DNA of 64,000 nucleotides from JBBRWV01 sp038248985 (GTDB lineage Bacteria; Planctomycetota; Phycisphaerae; WQYP01), in contig JBBRWV010000001.1 in NCBI GenBank assembly GCA_038248985.1, positions 1 to 64,000 on the forward strand, read 5' to 3'. Positions 27,603 to 37,020 of this stretch are shown in pieces. A program made the position numbers and the translations under genes. Every line of letters starts with the position of its first letter. Within the stretch, counting starts at the first letter, position 1. Below the pieces are notes generated by a model that had not been told where the DNA came from, ran no database searches, and saw nothing but the letters and a program-made list of their open reading frames with translations.

Positions 27603-29249
27603 ATGTCGATGCGTACTTTGCACCGGACAAGACGTTTTTCCCCCGCCCTGCCCGCACTCGCCTTGGCAGCACTCTGCGCCCTCTTCCCGGCGGCTCAGTC
27701 CCCTGCCCGCGCCGATGAACCCGGCCTGCTCTCCAAGGAACGCTGGACCAACCTCACCGAAATCCAGTTCGCCGAACTCAAGTCCGCCGAAGACACATTC
27801 CGTAAAAAAGCCTACACCGCCGCACGTAACGCCTATGAAAAATTCATGACCGTCAACAGCAAGTCCGATGTCGCCACCTATTGCCAGTTGATGATGGGCG
27901 AATGCCTCCGCCTCAACGGCAAACCCAACGAAGCCATCTCCGACTTTCAGTTCGTCCGCGATCTCGCCGAAGATTCCGATGATGCCAAGTGGGCCTACCT
28001 CCGCATCGCCCAATCCCACCGCCAGGCCGGCAACGCCGAAAAAGCCGCCCTCATCTATAAGGAAATCTTCAAGGACAACGGCACCCACGTCACCGCCTTC
28101 GTTGCCGTCCTCGAACTCGTCGACGTGCTCGAGAGTCAAAACAAACTTCGTGACCGCGCTCCCTATCTCGACGACTTCGCTGAACGCTTTCTCAAAAAAC
28201 GCTATGACGGCTGGGCGTATCAACGCGCCATCCACACCCTCGCCTATGAAAAATTGCTCGCCGGTTCGCCCGACGTCGCCTTCACCCTCCTCAAAACCGT
28301 CGAAAAATCCGCCGACGCCGAACGCACCGTTCTCAACATCGGCTCCAACGCCGTCCGCGATCTCAGCACCAAGGAAACCGTCAACCGTCGCGATGCCCTC
28401 GCCGAAGCCCTCACCAACATGGTCATGGCCTGGCTCCGCGAAAATAAGGACCGCACCAACCACCAGGATCTCACCCGCGGCGTCGTCTTCCTCTACATCA
28501 ACATCGGCAAGGGCGAAGAGGGTGCCAAGCAGGCCCTCGCCGCGCGCAAAATCTACAGCGATGCCCGCTGGACTCTCGAACTCATGGTCGACCTCTACCG
28601 CCACGATAAAAAAATGGACAAGGCCGTCGCCACCGCCTCCGAAGCCCGCCGCATCCACAAAGATGCCGACTGGACCCTCGACATGTACGCCGAACAACTC
28701 AAAGACAGCGGCGACCTCGGCCAGGCCGTCTCCGCCTGGGATCTCATGAAGGACCGCAGGCACGCCCTCTTCCGCAGTTCTGATGCCCTCCGCCACGCCG
28801 GAAAAATTACCGAGGCCATCGAACGGCGCCGCAAGATTTCCGAGCTTGACCCTACGGCTGGCTCCGAAGTCGCCATGTGGATCGGTGACGTGCTGGAGCA
28901 ATCAGGCAAATACGATGAAGCCATCAAGGAATACCTGCTCGCCCAGAACGAACCGCGGAATCTCTACCAGATTGCCGAATGCAAATCCAAACAGAAAAAA
29001 TACAAGGAAGCCATCGAGCAATACTCCACCATCGCCGCCGCCTTTGAAAAAGAAACTCCCGAGGCCATGTATCGCATGGCCCTCGAGTACGAAAAACTCT
29101 CCGACACCACCACCGCCATCAATTTCCTCCGCCGCATCTGCCGCACCTTCCCCAAGTCGCAGGCCGCCTCCAGCGCCCACGTCCGCCTGCAATCCAAATA
29201 CAAAATCGATGAAACCCTCGGCGGTTCCGAAGGCGACAAGAAAGACTGA
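27603..29249 (+). CDS. Exported TPR protein closing the ExbBD/DUF4159 locus
   Basis: The ~548-aa product has a twin-basic start and signal peptide (FSPALPALALAALCALFPAAQSPARA, cleaved near residue 38). TPR-like helical repeats fill the rest, for example YTAARNAYEKFMTVNSKSD, AEKAALIYKEIFKDNG, YDEAIKEYLLAQNEP, YKEAIEQYSTIAAAFEKE and the final AINFLRRICRTFPKSQAA. It shares the last-repeat style (FPKSQAASSAHVRLQ) with the two upstream TPR proteins. ATG 27609 would be better spaced from AAGG and is an alternative start. It directly follows the DUF4159 gene and likely acts with it in the periplasm. Confidence 0.8.
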   Translation: MSMRTLHRTRRFSPALPALALAALCALFPAAQSPARADEPGLLSKERWTNLTEIQFAELKSAEDTFRKKAYTAARNAYEKFMTVNSKSDVATYCQLMMGECLRLNGKPNEAISDFQFVRDLAEDSDDAKWAYLRIAQSHRQAGNAEKAALIYKEIFKDNGTHVTAFVAVLELVDVLESQNKLRDRAPYLDDFAERFLKKRYDGWAYQRAIHTLAYEKLLAGSPDVAFTLLKTVEKSADAERTVLNIGSNAVRDLSTKETVNRRDALAEALTNMVMAWLRENKDRTNHQDLTRGVVFLYINIGKGEEGAKQALAARKIYSDARWTLELMVDLYRHDKKMDKAVATASEARRIHKDADWTLDMYAEQLKDSGDLGQAVSAWDLMKDRRHALFRSSDALRHAGKITEAIERRRKISELDPTAGSEVAMWIGDVLEQSGKYDEAIKEYLLAQNEPRNLYQIAECKSKQKKYKEAIEQYSTIAAAFEKETPEAMYRMALEYEKLSDTTTAINFLRRICRTFPKSQAASSAHVRLQSKYKIDETLGGSEGDKKD

Positions 29250-29322
29250 TCGCCCCGCACCACGTGCCGAATTTATGCGCCTTTATCCCTGAATCTTCAC
29301 GACATCTGTATTGGCCTTGCGC

Positions 29323-29328
29323 TATAAT
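29323..29328 (+). promoter_or_regulatory. Putative -10 box upstream of DUF3311/symporter pair
   Basis: A perfect TATAAT lies 30 bp before the DUF3311 start codon, which itself has a strong GGAGG site seven bases upstream. No good -35 is visible at standard spacing, so the call is tentative. Confidence 0.35.
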
Positions 29329-29357
29329 CTCCGGCATCCACGTCCGGAGGATATCTC

Positions 29358-29651
29358 ATGCTCACTCAGGAAGACCCCAGCGCCTCACGCCCCACGCGCC
29401 CCACCGCGCCGCGCGCCGCATGGGTCGCCCCCTTTCTGCTTCTCCTCCTCGTGCTCGTCCTCGTGCTGCGGCACGATTTCTGGAATTGGGATACGCCCTA
29501 CCCCCTCCTTTTCGGCTTCCTCCCCATCGGACTCTGGTGGCAGGCGCTCGTCTCCATCCTCGCCTCTATCATGATGGCCCTCTTCGTCCGCCTCGCCTGG
29601 CCTCATCACCTCGAAGAAGAACTGCAACCTCCGCCCGACCAGCATAAATAG
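29358..29651 (+). CDS. DUF3311-like small membrane protein
   Basis: The 97-aa product has two membrane helices: WVAPFLLLLLVLVLVLRH (~25-42) and LPIGLWWQALVSILASIMMALFV (~56-78), with the NWDTPYPLLFGF loop between. This is the layout of the DUF3311 family, tiny proteins usually encoded just before sodium-solute symporters and thought to be an accessory subunit. The symporter follows after 60 bp. A GGAGG site precedes ATG. Confidence 0.75.
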   Translation: MLTQEDPSASRPTRPTAPRAAWVAPFLLLLLVLVLVLRHDFWNWDTPYPLLFGFLPIGLWWQALVSILASIMMALFVRLAWPHHLEEELQPPPDQHK

Positions 29652-29711
29652 CTCCCACTACGCCGTTCGTATTCGCCTCCCTTCCTCACTGAAATTGCCC
29701 GGAGCCTCCTC

Positions 29712-31622
29712 ATGGTCCCCGCGATCATTGTCTTCCTCTACCTTGCCGTCGTCCTCTACGTCGGCATCTTCGCTTTCCGTAAATCCAAAAAAGGCGCCGG
29801 TTCCGCCGAGGAATTCTTCGTCGCCAACCGCTCCCTCGGCACCTTCGTCTTCCTCCTCTCCCTCTTCGGCTCCAACATGACCTCCTTCGCTATCCTCGGC
29901 TCCTCCGGCCTCGCCTTCCGCAATGGCATTGGCGTATTCGGACTTATGGCCTCCATCTCCGGCATCGTCATCCCCCTGTCCATCTTCTTCGTCGGCACCC
30001 GCATCTGGGCCCACGGCAAAAAATTCGGACACATGACCCAGGTCCAACTCTTCCGCGACCGCTGGGAAATGGGCCACATCGGCACCGTCATTTTCGCCCT
30101 CCAAGCCCTCATGCTCATTCCCTACATCATCATCGGCGTCATGGGCGGCGGAGAAACCCTCAACGGCGTCTCCGGAGGCACCGTCCCCTACTGGCTCGGC
30201 GGCGGCGTCGTCGCCCTCGTCGTCATGTCCTACGTCTTCTTCGGCGGCATGCGCGGCACCGCGTGGGTTAACACCCTCCAAACCCTCATGTTCCTCGTCT
30301 TCGGCACCATCGCCTTCATCATCATCGCCCGCGGCATCGGCGGCTTGGGCGTCACCGTGCAATCCATGGCCGATACCCTCAAGCCCCAGCCCGCCGCCAC
30401 GATGCAACCCTCCATGACCGAACGCTTCGCCGCATCCGCTCCCGCATCCACCGCTCTTTCCGCCGCCGCAACATCCCCACCGCGCTCCGCCATCGCCGCT
30501 GCCCCACGCACCGTTCCTCCGCCTGATGGCGCCGTCCTAATTCGCGGCAAAACCAACCCTGCGGATCCCCATGCACAAGATCGCATCGCCAAAGGTTACT
30601 GGGCGTCCTACGCCTTGATTCCCTTGTCTTCCATCATGTTTCCCCACATTGCCATTTTCTGCCTCACCGCCAAAAAACTCAGCAGCTTCCGCAAAACCGT
30701 CATCCTCTACCCCCTGTGCATTCTCGCCATCTGGTTTCCTGCGGTATTCCTCGGCGCGGTCGCTTCGTCCCAACCCGCAGTCATTGCGAACCTCGCCATC
30801 GAATCCCAGGGATTCCCCGCCTTCCAAACCGCCAATCCGCCAGCCGCCGCCCTCATGCAAAAACTGGCCCACGGTGAAATCACAGCGAAAGACGCCGCCG
30901 CCAAGCCGCTCCTCGCCGGGCCGCTCAAAGGCGAAATGAAAAAACTCGCAAATTCCAACTCCGACGGCGTCATGCTCGACATGCTCCGACTCTTCGCCCC
31001 CGGCGTTCTCGCCGGCATCCTCGGGGCCGCCATCATGGCCTGCGTCATGGCCTCCGACTCCCAGATCCTCGCTCTCTCCACGATGTGGGCCGAAGACGTC
31101 TACCGCTTCCACGGCGGCACCTCCGAAGCCAAACAGGTCTGGTCCGCCCGCGCCTTCGTCGTCATCATCACCATCATCGCCTACATCATCGCCCTCGCCG
31201 TCCACCAGTATTCCAACATCTTCGAACTCGCCATCCAGTACGCCTTCTCCGGCTACGCCTCCATGGCACCCATCATGCTCGCCGCCCTTTTCTGGAAACG
31301 CTCCACGAAGTGGGGCGCACTCGCCGCCACCCTCTGGATCGCCTTCTCCCTTCTCGGCATCACCATCATCCAGGCCTACACAGTCTCCGCCGCGCCGGTC
31401 GTCGCGACCCAACCCCCCAACATCATCTTCTCCCTCGGCAATCTCCCCATCCTCCTCCGCGAATACAACCGCGTTTCCTTCACCGAATTCCGCTTCCTCA
31501 TTGTGCTCCCCATGTTCATTGGCTCCTGCCTCTGCGTCTACTTGGGCTCTATCCTCACCCAACCTCCGTCACTTGCCACAATCCACCGCTACTTCCCGCG
31601 CAAATCTCCTCTCCTTCACTGA
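29712..31622 (+). CDS. Sodium:solute symporter (SSS family)
   Basis: This 636-aa polytopic membrane protein matches the SSS family: VGIFAFRKSKKGAGSAEEFFVANRSLGTF at ~17-45, the LSLFGSNMTSFAILGSSGLAFRNG helix, GMRGTAWVNTLQTLMFLVFG at ~180-200, and AIMACVMASDSQILALSTMWAEDVY at ~440-465. The substrate (sugar, carboxylate or amino acid) cannot be told. Two loops are expanded relative to usual members: an Ala/Pro/Ser-rich insert at ~225-280 and a second at ~360-430. It is paired with the preceding DUF3311 gene. Confidence 0.88.
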   Translation: MVPAIIVFLYLAVVLYVGIFAFRKSKKGAGSAEEFFVANRSLGTFVFLLSLFGSNMTSFAILGSSGLAFRNGIGVFGLMASISGIVIPLSIFFVGTRIWAHGKKFGHMTQVQLFRDRWEMGHIGTVIFALQALMLIPYIIIGVMGGGETLNGVSGGTVPYWLGGGVVALVVMSYVFFGGMRGTAWVNTLQTLMFLVFGTIAFIIIARGIGGLGVTVQSMADTLKPQPAATMQPSMTERFAASAPASTALSAAATSPPRSAIAAAPRTVPPPDGAVLIRGKTNPADPHAQDRIAKGYWASYALIPLSSIMFPHIAIFCLTAKKLSSFRKTVILYPLCILAIWFPAVFLGAVASSQPAVIANLAIESQGFPAFQTANPPAAALMQKLAHGEITAKDAAAKPLLAGPLKGEMKKLANSNSDGVMLDMLRLFAPGVLAGILGAAIMACVMASDSQILALSTMWAEDVYRFHGGTSEAKQVWSARAFVVIITIIAYIIALAVHQYSNIFELAIQYAFSGYASMAPIMLAALFWKRSTKWGALAATLWIAFSLLGITIIQAYTVSAAPVVATQPPNIIFSLGNLPILLREYNRVSFTEFRFLIVLPMFIGSCLCVYLGSILTQPPSLATIHRYFPRKSPLLH

Positions 31623-31648
31623 CCCCTAACCCCTGACTCTGGCCCCTT

Positions 31649-32953
31649 ATGTCGCTCAACATCACCATCCTCGCCGCCGGTGCCGCCGGCATGTATTGCG
31701 GCTCCTGCCTGCGCGACAACGCCCTCGCCGCCTCACTCCTCCAACTCGGCCACCGCGTCACCCTCCTCCCCCTCTACACACCCCTCCGCACTGATACCCC
31801 CGACGTCTCCAACCCCCACATCTTCTACGGCGGCATCAACGTCTACCTTCAACACGCCTCCAAACTCTTCCGCATCACCCCCCGCATCTTCGACTGGCTC
31901 TTCGACCGCCCCTTCCTCCTCACCATGGCCGGTTCCATGGGTGCCGGCACCCACCCCTCCAAACTCGCCTCCCTCACCCGCGACATCCTCCTCGGCTACA
32001 ACGGCCCCACCCACAAAGAACTCCGCCGCCTCATCGCCTTTCTCGCCTCCGACATCCAACCCAACATCATCACCCTCCCCAATCTCATGTTTGCCGGCAT
32101 GGCCCAGGCCTTCGTCGAAAAACTTCACTGCCCCGTCATCTGCGAACTCACCGGCGAAGATCTCTTCCTCGACGCCATGGCCGAATCCGACCGCAACAAC
32201 ATCCGCGCCCTCATCCGCCAAACCACTCCCCACATCGCCCAGTTTGTCGCCACCTCCCACTACTACGCCCAAAAAATGTCCACCTACCTCGACCTCCCTC
32301 CCGAAAAAATCACCATCATCTACCCCGGCCTCCCCGGCGAAATGCTCGACACCCCCAAATCTCCCTCCTCACCCCTGAGTCCTCAACACTTGAATCTCAC
32401 CTACCTCGCCCGCATCTGTCCCGAAAAAGGCCTCGACCAACTCGCCGACGCCTTCCTTCTCCTGCAAAAACTCCCCCACACCGATCACATCCACCTCCAC
32501 TACGCCGGCTACCTCGGCCCCGCCTACAAAGCCTGGCACCATGCCCTGCAACAGCGCCTGCACCACGCCGGCCTCGCCGCCCGCGTCCATTACCACGGCA
32601 CCGTCGACCTCGCCGGAAAAATATCCCTCCTCGATAACGCCCACCTCTTTTGCGTCCCCACTCACTATCCCGAATCCAAAGGCATCTTCGTCCTCGAAGC
32701 CCTCTCCCGCGGCGCCCCCGTCCTCGCCCCCAACCACGGCTCATTCCCCGAGATCGCCCAACTCACCAGCGCCCTCGACCTCACCCCGCCCCACAACCCC
32801 CAACTCCTCGCCGAAAAAATCCACTCCCTCCTTCACAATCCGCAGCGCCTCCAATCCCTCTCCCAGAACGCCCGCCCCTCCATCGAAACACACTTTACCG
32901 CCCGACACATGGCCACCCAGTTCGCTAAACTCTGCATCCAACTGCAAAACTAA
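31649..32953 (+). CDS. Glycosyltransferase family 4 (group 1)
   Basis: This 434-aa cytoplasmic GT-B protein starts with ILAAGAAGMYCGSCLRDNALAASLLQLGH, the glycine-rich acceptor loop of group 1 enzymes. It carries LTYLARICPEKGLDQLADAFLLL at ~250 and the donor-binding stretch VPTHYPESKGIFVLEALSRGAPVLAPNHGSFPE at ~335-370, where the E-x7-E motif is visible. The insertion VSNPHIFYGGINVYLQHASKLFR near residue 55 is characteristic of a subgroup acting on surface glycans. The coding strand is strongly C-rich. Confidence 0.88.
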   Translation: MSLNITILAAGAAGMYCGSCLRDNALAASLLQLGHRVTLLPLYTPLRTDTPDVSNPHIFYGGINVYLQHASKLFRITPRIFDWLFDRPFLLTMAGSMGAGTHPSKLASLTRDILLGYNGPTHKELRRLIAFLASDIQPNIITLPNLMFAGMAQAFVEKLHCPVICELTGEDLFLDAMAESDRNNIRALIRQTTPHIAQFVATSHYYAQKMSTYLDLPPEKITIIYPGLPGEMLDTPKSPSSPLSPQHLNLTYLARICPEKGLDQLADAFLLLQKLPHTDHIHLHYAGYLGPAYKAWHHALQQRLHHAGLAARVHYHGTVDLAGKISLLDNAHLFCVPTHYPESKGIFVLEALSRGAPVLAPNHGSFPEIAQLTSALDLTPPHNPQLLAEKIHSLLHNPQRLQSLSQNARPSIETHFTARHMATQFAKLCIQLQN

Positions 32954-32989
32954 AACCCACTCAAACTCTCTTTGATAGAATCACACACT

Positions 32990-33682
32990 ATGCAAATCGA
33001 AATCACCAACCTCTCCAAGTCCTACCCGACCCCCACCAACCCCCTCGAAATCCTCCGCGACCTCACCCTCCTCATCCCCTCCGCACAATCCACCGCCATC
33101 CTCGGACCCTCCGGCTCCGGAAAATCCACCCTCCTCAACATCCTCGGCACCCTCGACACTCCCACCTCCGGCTCCGTCGCCTTCCTCCCCCGCGACCGCT
33201 CCTCCCCGCTTAGCCCCCTCACATTCGCCCCCGCCGCCCTCGCCCAATTTCGCGCTGCCTACATCGGCTTCGTCTTCCAGGACCACCACCTCCTTCCCCA
33301 GCTCAACGCCCTCGAAAATATCCTCCTCCCCAAACTCGCCCTCGGTGGGGGGGCTGCATCTTCCAAAGAATCCTCCGATCGCGCCGCCTGGCTCCTCGCC
33401 CGCATCGGCCTCGAATCCCGCCGCTCCCACCTCCCCACCCAACTCTCCGGCGGCGAACGTCAACGCATCGCCATCGCCCGCGCCCTCATGAACGCCCCCT
33501 TCCTCCTCCTCGCCGACGAACCCACCGGCAACCTCGACCCCCACACCGCCGACTCCATCATTTCCCTCCTCCTCTCCATCGCCACCGAAACCGCCGCCAC
33601 CCTCATCGCCGTCACCCACAACCCCGCCCTCGCCGAGCGCTTTCAAAAATCCTACACCATGCACAACGGCCAACTCGCCTGA
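32990..33682 (+). CDS. ABC transporter ATPase, LolD/MacB-like
   Basis: This 230-aa protein has all ABC ATPase motifs: Walker A GPSGSGKST (~41), Q-loop VFQDHHLLPQLNALENI (~96), signature LSGGERQRIAIARAL (~153), Walker B LLADEPTGNLD (~173) and the H-loop AVTHNP. The order and spacing are those of the MacB/LolD/FtsE group, which work with FtsX-type permeases. ATG 32990 starts at MQIEITNLSKSY; a longer start at 32972 adds six residues. A G7 run sits inside the gene (33347-33353). The cognate permease follows after 58 bp. Confidence 0.92.
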   Translation: MQIEITNLSKSYPTPTNPLEILRDLTLLIPSAQSTAILGPSGSGKSTLLNILGTLDTPTSGSVAFLPRDRSSPLSPLTFAPAALAQFRAAYIGFVFQDHHLLPQLNALENILLPKLALGGGAASSKESSDRAAWLLARIGLESRRSHLPTQLSGGERQRIAIARALMNAPFLLLADEPTGNLDPHTADSIISLLLSIATETAATLIAVTHNPALAERFQKSYTMHNGQLA

Positions 33683-33740
33683 TAAAAACAAATCCCACGT
33701 TGTCCTTCCTTCCCCCTGCGTCAAACGTGAAGCTTGAAAC

Positions 33741-36700
33741 TTGAAACTTCGCACCCTCATCTTCCGCACCCTCGCCCACTACCGCGCCCTCAACGCCGCG
33801 CTCCTCCTCGCCATCGCACTCGCCACCGCCGTCCTCACCGGCTCCCTCCTCGTCGGTGATTCCGTCCGCCATTCCCTTCGCACCCTCGCCACCCAACGTC
33901 TCGGCCCCGTCGAATCCGTCCTCCTCGCTCCCGATTTCGTCGACATCTCCCTCGTCGAACGCCTCAACGCCGATCCCGATTTCGTCGCCTTCTACGGCAC
34001 CGCTCACGCCGGCATCACTCTCCAAGGCCGCATCGCCGATGTCGCCACCAATCTCTCCGCCTCCTCCGTTTCCGTTTTCGCAATCGATCACCCCGACTCC
34101 CAAATCCCTGCCGGCAAAACCATTCTCAATAATTCCCTCGCCGACCTCCTCAACCCCGCCCCCGACGCCGCGCTCCACCTCACCATCCCCGCGCCCGTCA
34201 GCATCCCCCTCGACGCCACCCTCGCCCGCCGTTCGCGCTCGGACATCCTCGCCGCCGCCAACGTCTCTCTCGACCGCATTGTCTCTGGCCCCAGCTTCCT
34301 CTCCCTGTTCTCCCTCGCCCCCTCGCAACGCTCCCCGCGCAACCTCTGGCTGAACCTTCGCGATCTCCAATCCGCCATCGACCGCCCGCACGCCGCGAAT
34401 TTCTTCATCTTCACGCGCGACAAACCTTCCGCATTGCCACCTCCCACCCGATCCTCCTCCGACGCCCTCAAAAAACACTTCACCCTCGCCGACTACCATC
34501 TCGCCCTCCAGAAAAACCCCGCCACCGCGCAACTTGATCTCACCTCCACATCCACGTACCTCCGCCCCTCCGTCCTCACCGCCCTGCAAAAAATCGCCCC
34601 CCACGCCCAGCTCTTCTCCACCAACCTCCTCACCCAAGTCACCCTCGCGCCCCCCCCGTCTCAGCCCTCTGCCCCCACACCTCAGCCTCTCCATTACGTA
34701 ATCGCCACCGCCACCAACGCGCCCCTCACCGGCAGCGGTGGGGGGGAGGGGGCGGCCCTCAACGACCACGAAGTGGCCATCAACCAGTGGACCGCCGACC
34801 AGCTTCACGCCAAAGTCGGCGACACCCTCTCCTTCGCATTCCTGCGCCGCATCCCGGATGGTACCTTGCGGGAAATGCCCTCCTCCAAATCCTTCACCAT
34901 CGCCGCCATCCTCCCCCCCGATCATCCCCTCGCCACCGATCCCGCGCTTACCCCCAACTACCCCGGCCTGACCGATTCCGATTCCGTCGCCGATTGGTCC
35001 CCTCCCGAAGGCTTCCCCTTCAATCCCAAACTCGTCACCCCCGCCGATGAAGACTATTGGAAAGACCATCGGGCCGCCCCCAAAATCTTCCTCCCCCTCT
35101 CCGCCTCCAACCTCTGGGCCACCCCCCTGGGCACCATCACCTCTGCCCGCCTGCCGGTGGAAATCCCTCCCGAAAATCCCCAATCAGCAATGGGCCATTG
35201 GCCGTCGGCAATATTGCAGGCCCTCAACCCCGCCGACTTCGGCTTCTCCTTCCAACCCCTCCGCAAGCAGCAACTCGCCGCCGCCTCCGGCTCCACCGAT
35301 TTCTCCGCCCTCTTCCTCGGCTTCTCCTTCTTCCTCATCTTCTCCGCCCTCTGCCTCCTTGCCCTCCTCGCCAAACTCGCCGTCGAACAACGCCTCCCCC
35401 AACTCGGCCTCCTCGCCTCCCTCGGCTTCTCTCCCCAAAAAATCACCCGCTCCCTCCTCGCGGAATTCCTCTCCCTCGCCCTCCTCGGCACCCTCCTCGG
35501 CACACTCGCCGCCATCGTCTACACCGCCCTCATCATCCACCTCCTCACCACTTGGTGGCTCCCCGCCGTCGGCACCACCGCCCTGCACCTCCATCTCTCT
35601 TCTGCCTCCCTCCTCCAAGGCCCCGCCATCTCCCTCTTCATCACCGCCCTCACCCTCTTCCTCTCCCTCCGCAAATACGCCCACCGTTCCCCCATCTCCC
35701 TCCTCACCGGTACGCCTCCACAAAAAATCAGCACGCGCAAACCGCCTCTCGCTCCCCCCAAAAAAACCTTGAAAATTGTACCTTGTACCTTGAACCTTCG
35801 CCGCCTCGCCTCCCGCAACAACCGCCTCCACCCCACACGCTCCTTCCTCATCATCGCCCTCCTCGCCTCCGCCTCCTTTCTCCTCGTCCTCGTCGCCTCC
35901 ATGAAGCAACTCCCACCTGCAGACCCCTCCCTCACCCCCTCCGGCACCGGCGGCTTCCGCCTCATCCTCACCGCCGACATCCCCCTCCTCGGCAATCTCA
36001 ACACCCGCGAGGGCCGCCAACTTCTCGCCCTCAAAGACCCCCACAACCCCCTCCTCTCCCGCGCCCACTACACCAACCTCCGCGCCTCCCCTGGCCAGGA
36101 CATCTCCTGCCTCAACATGACCCAACCCACCCAACCCGCCATCCTCGAATTTCCCCCCGGCATCCTGTCCCGATTTCTCATCTCCTCACCTCCCACACCT
36201 TTAGCAGAACTCCGCAATCTCTTAACCCCTCTCACCGGCCCTATCCCCGTCTTCGCCGACCAGGACACCGCCCAGTACATCCTCCACCTCCACTGCGGCG
36301 ACTCTCTCCCCTTCACCGATCAATCCGGCCAACCCCGCACCCTCCAACTCGACGCCACGCTCAGCGGCTCCATTTTTCAATCCCAACTCCTCATGGACTC
36401 CGCCCATTTCTCCGCCCTCTTCCCCCTCCAAACCGGCTACTCCGTCGTCCTCATCGAATGTCCCGAGGAAGACGCACTCCCCCTGCAAAAACTTCTCGAA
36501 TTCGAACTCGCCGATTTCTCTGTCTCCGTCGAACCCACCACCGCCCGACTCGCCCGCTACAAAGAAGTCGCCAACACCTACCTCGCCACCTTCCAATCTC
36601 TCGGCAGCCTCGGTCTCCTCCTCGGCACCCTCGGCCTCGCCATCGTCCTCCTCCGCTCCACCCTCGAACGCCGCGCCGAACTCGCCCTCCTCCTCGCCCT

Positions 36701-36944
36701 CGGCTTCACCAAATCCTTCCTCACCCGCCTCCTCCTCCTCGAAAATGCCTCCCTGCTCCTCGTCGGCCTCACCCTCGGCACCCTCCCCGCCCTCTCCCTC
36801 GCCCTCTTCACCCCCCGCCCCCTCAACTTCCCCGCCCTCGCCCTCTCCTTCACCGCCATCCTCCTCGCCGGCCTCCTCTCTCTCCTCCTCGCTCTCCCCC
36901 TCGCCACCAAATCCCTCACCCCCGCCTCCCTCCGCAACCACTAA
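33741..36944 (+). CDS. FtsX-like ABC transporter permease, two-module
   Basis: This 1067-aa permease has an N-terminal helix (ALNAALLLAIALATAVLTGSLLVGD), a large periplasmic region and two FtsX blocks. The first is at ~525-630 (FSFFLIFSALCLLALLAKLAVEQRLPQLGLLASLGFS); the second is at ~955-1050 (SLGLLLGTLGLAIVLLRSTLERRAELALLLALGF). A second anchor helix lies near ~695. This double-module form matches LolE/YbbP-type permeases for lipoprotein or lipid export. TTG 33741 is the earliest possible start because an in-frame stop precedes it by one codon. A G7 run (34740-34746) encodes GSGGGEG. Leu, Pro and Ser are heavily over-represented because of the C-rich strand. Confidence 0.85.
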   Translation: MKLRTLIFRTLAHYRALNAALLLAIALATAVLTGSLLVGDSVRHSLRTLATQRLGPVESVLLAPDFVDISLVERLNADPDFVAFYGTAHAGITLQGRIADVATNLSASSVSVFAIDHPDSQIPAGKTILNNSLADLLNPAPDAALHLTIPAPVSIPLDATLARRSRSDILAAANVSLDRIVSGPSFLSLFSLAPSQRSPRNLWLNLRDLQSAIDRPHAANFFIFTRDKPSALPPPTRSSSDALKKHFTLADYHLALQKNPATAQLDLTSTSTYLRPSVLTALQKIAPHAQLFSTNLLTQVTLAPPPSQPSAPTPQPLHYVIATATNAPLTGSGGGEGAALNDHEVAINQWTADQLHAKVGDTLSFAFLRRIPDGTLREMPSSKSFTIAAILPPDHPLATDPALTPNYPGLTDSDSVADWSPPEGFPFNPKLVTPADEDYWKDHRAAPKIFLPLSASNLWATPLGTITSARLPVEIPPENPQSAMGHWPSAILQALNPADFGFSFQPLRKQQLAAASGSTDFSALFLGFSFFLIFSALCLLALLAKLAVEQRLPQLGLLASLGFSPQKITRSLLAEFLSLALLGTLLGTLAAIVYTALIIHLLTTWWLPAVGTTALHLHLSSASLLQGPAISLFITALTLFLSLRKYAHRSPISLLTGTPPQKISTRKPPLAPPKKTLKIVPCTLNLRRLASRNNRLHPTRSFLIIALLASASFLLVLVASMKQLPPADPSLTPSGTGGFRLILTADIPLLGNLNTREGRQLLALKDPHNPLLSRAHYTNLRASPGQDISCLNMTQPTQPAILEFPPGILSRFLISSPPTPLAELRNLLTPLTGPIPVFADQDTAQYILHLHCGDSLPFTDQSGQPRTLQLDATLSGSIFQSQLLMDSAHFSALFPLQTGYSVVLIECPEEDALPLQKLLEFELADFSVSVEPTTARLARYKEVANTYLATFQSLGSLGLLLGTLGLAIVLLRSTLERRAELALLLALGFTKSFLTRLLLLENASLLLVGLTLGTLPALSLALFTPRPLNFPALALSFTAILLAGLLSLLLALPLATKSLTPASLRNH

Positions 36945-36992
36945 AATTCAGCAATGCGTCGCCTGATCTCACCGGCAAATGGAGAAAATTCA

Positions 36993-37020
36993 TTGACGTC
37001 CGGGGTTTGTTCGGTACACT
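36993..37020 (+). promoter_or_regulatory. Promoter of imuA-imuB-dnaE2
   Basis: TTGACG (-35) at 36993-36998 and TACACT (-10) at 37015-37020 are 16 bp apart and lie 31 bp before the imuA ATG, which has AGGA at 37041-37044. The -10 region is embedded in the GTTC/GAAC repeats described separately, consistent with repression by a LexA-like protein. Confidence 0.65.

Noticed and set aside
33731..33750. Short tandem repeat CTTGAAA before the FtsX gene
   Set aside because: Only two to three imperfect copies next to a TTG start; too short to call a functional repeat.
33612..35183. 523-codon glycine/glutamate-rich frame on the minus strand
   Set aside because: Antisense to the FtsX permease; its composition is the mirror of a Pro/Leu/Ser-rich gene.
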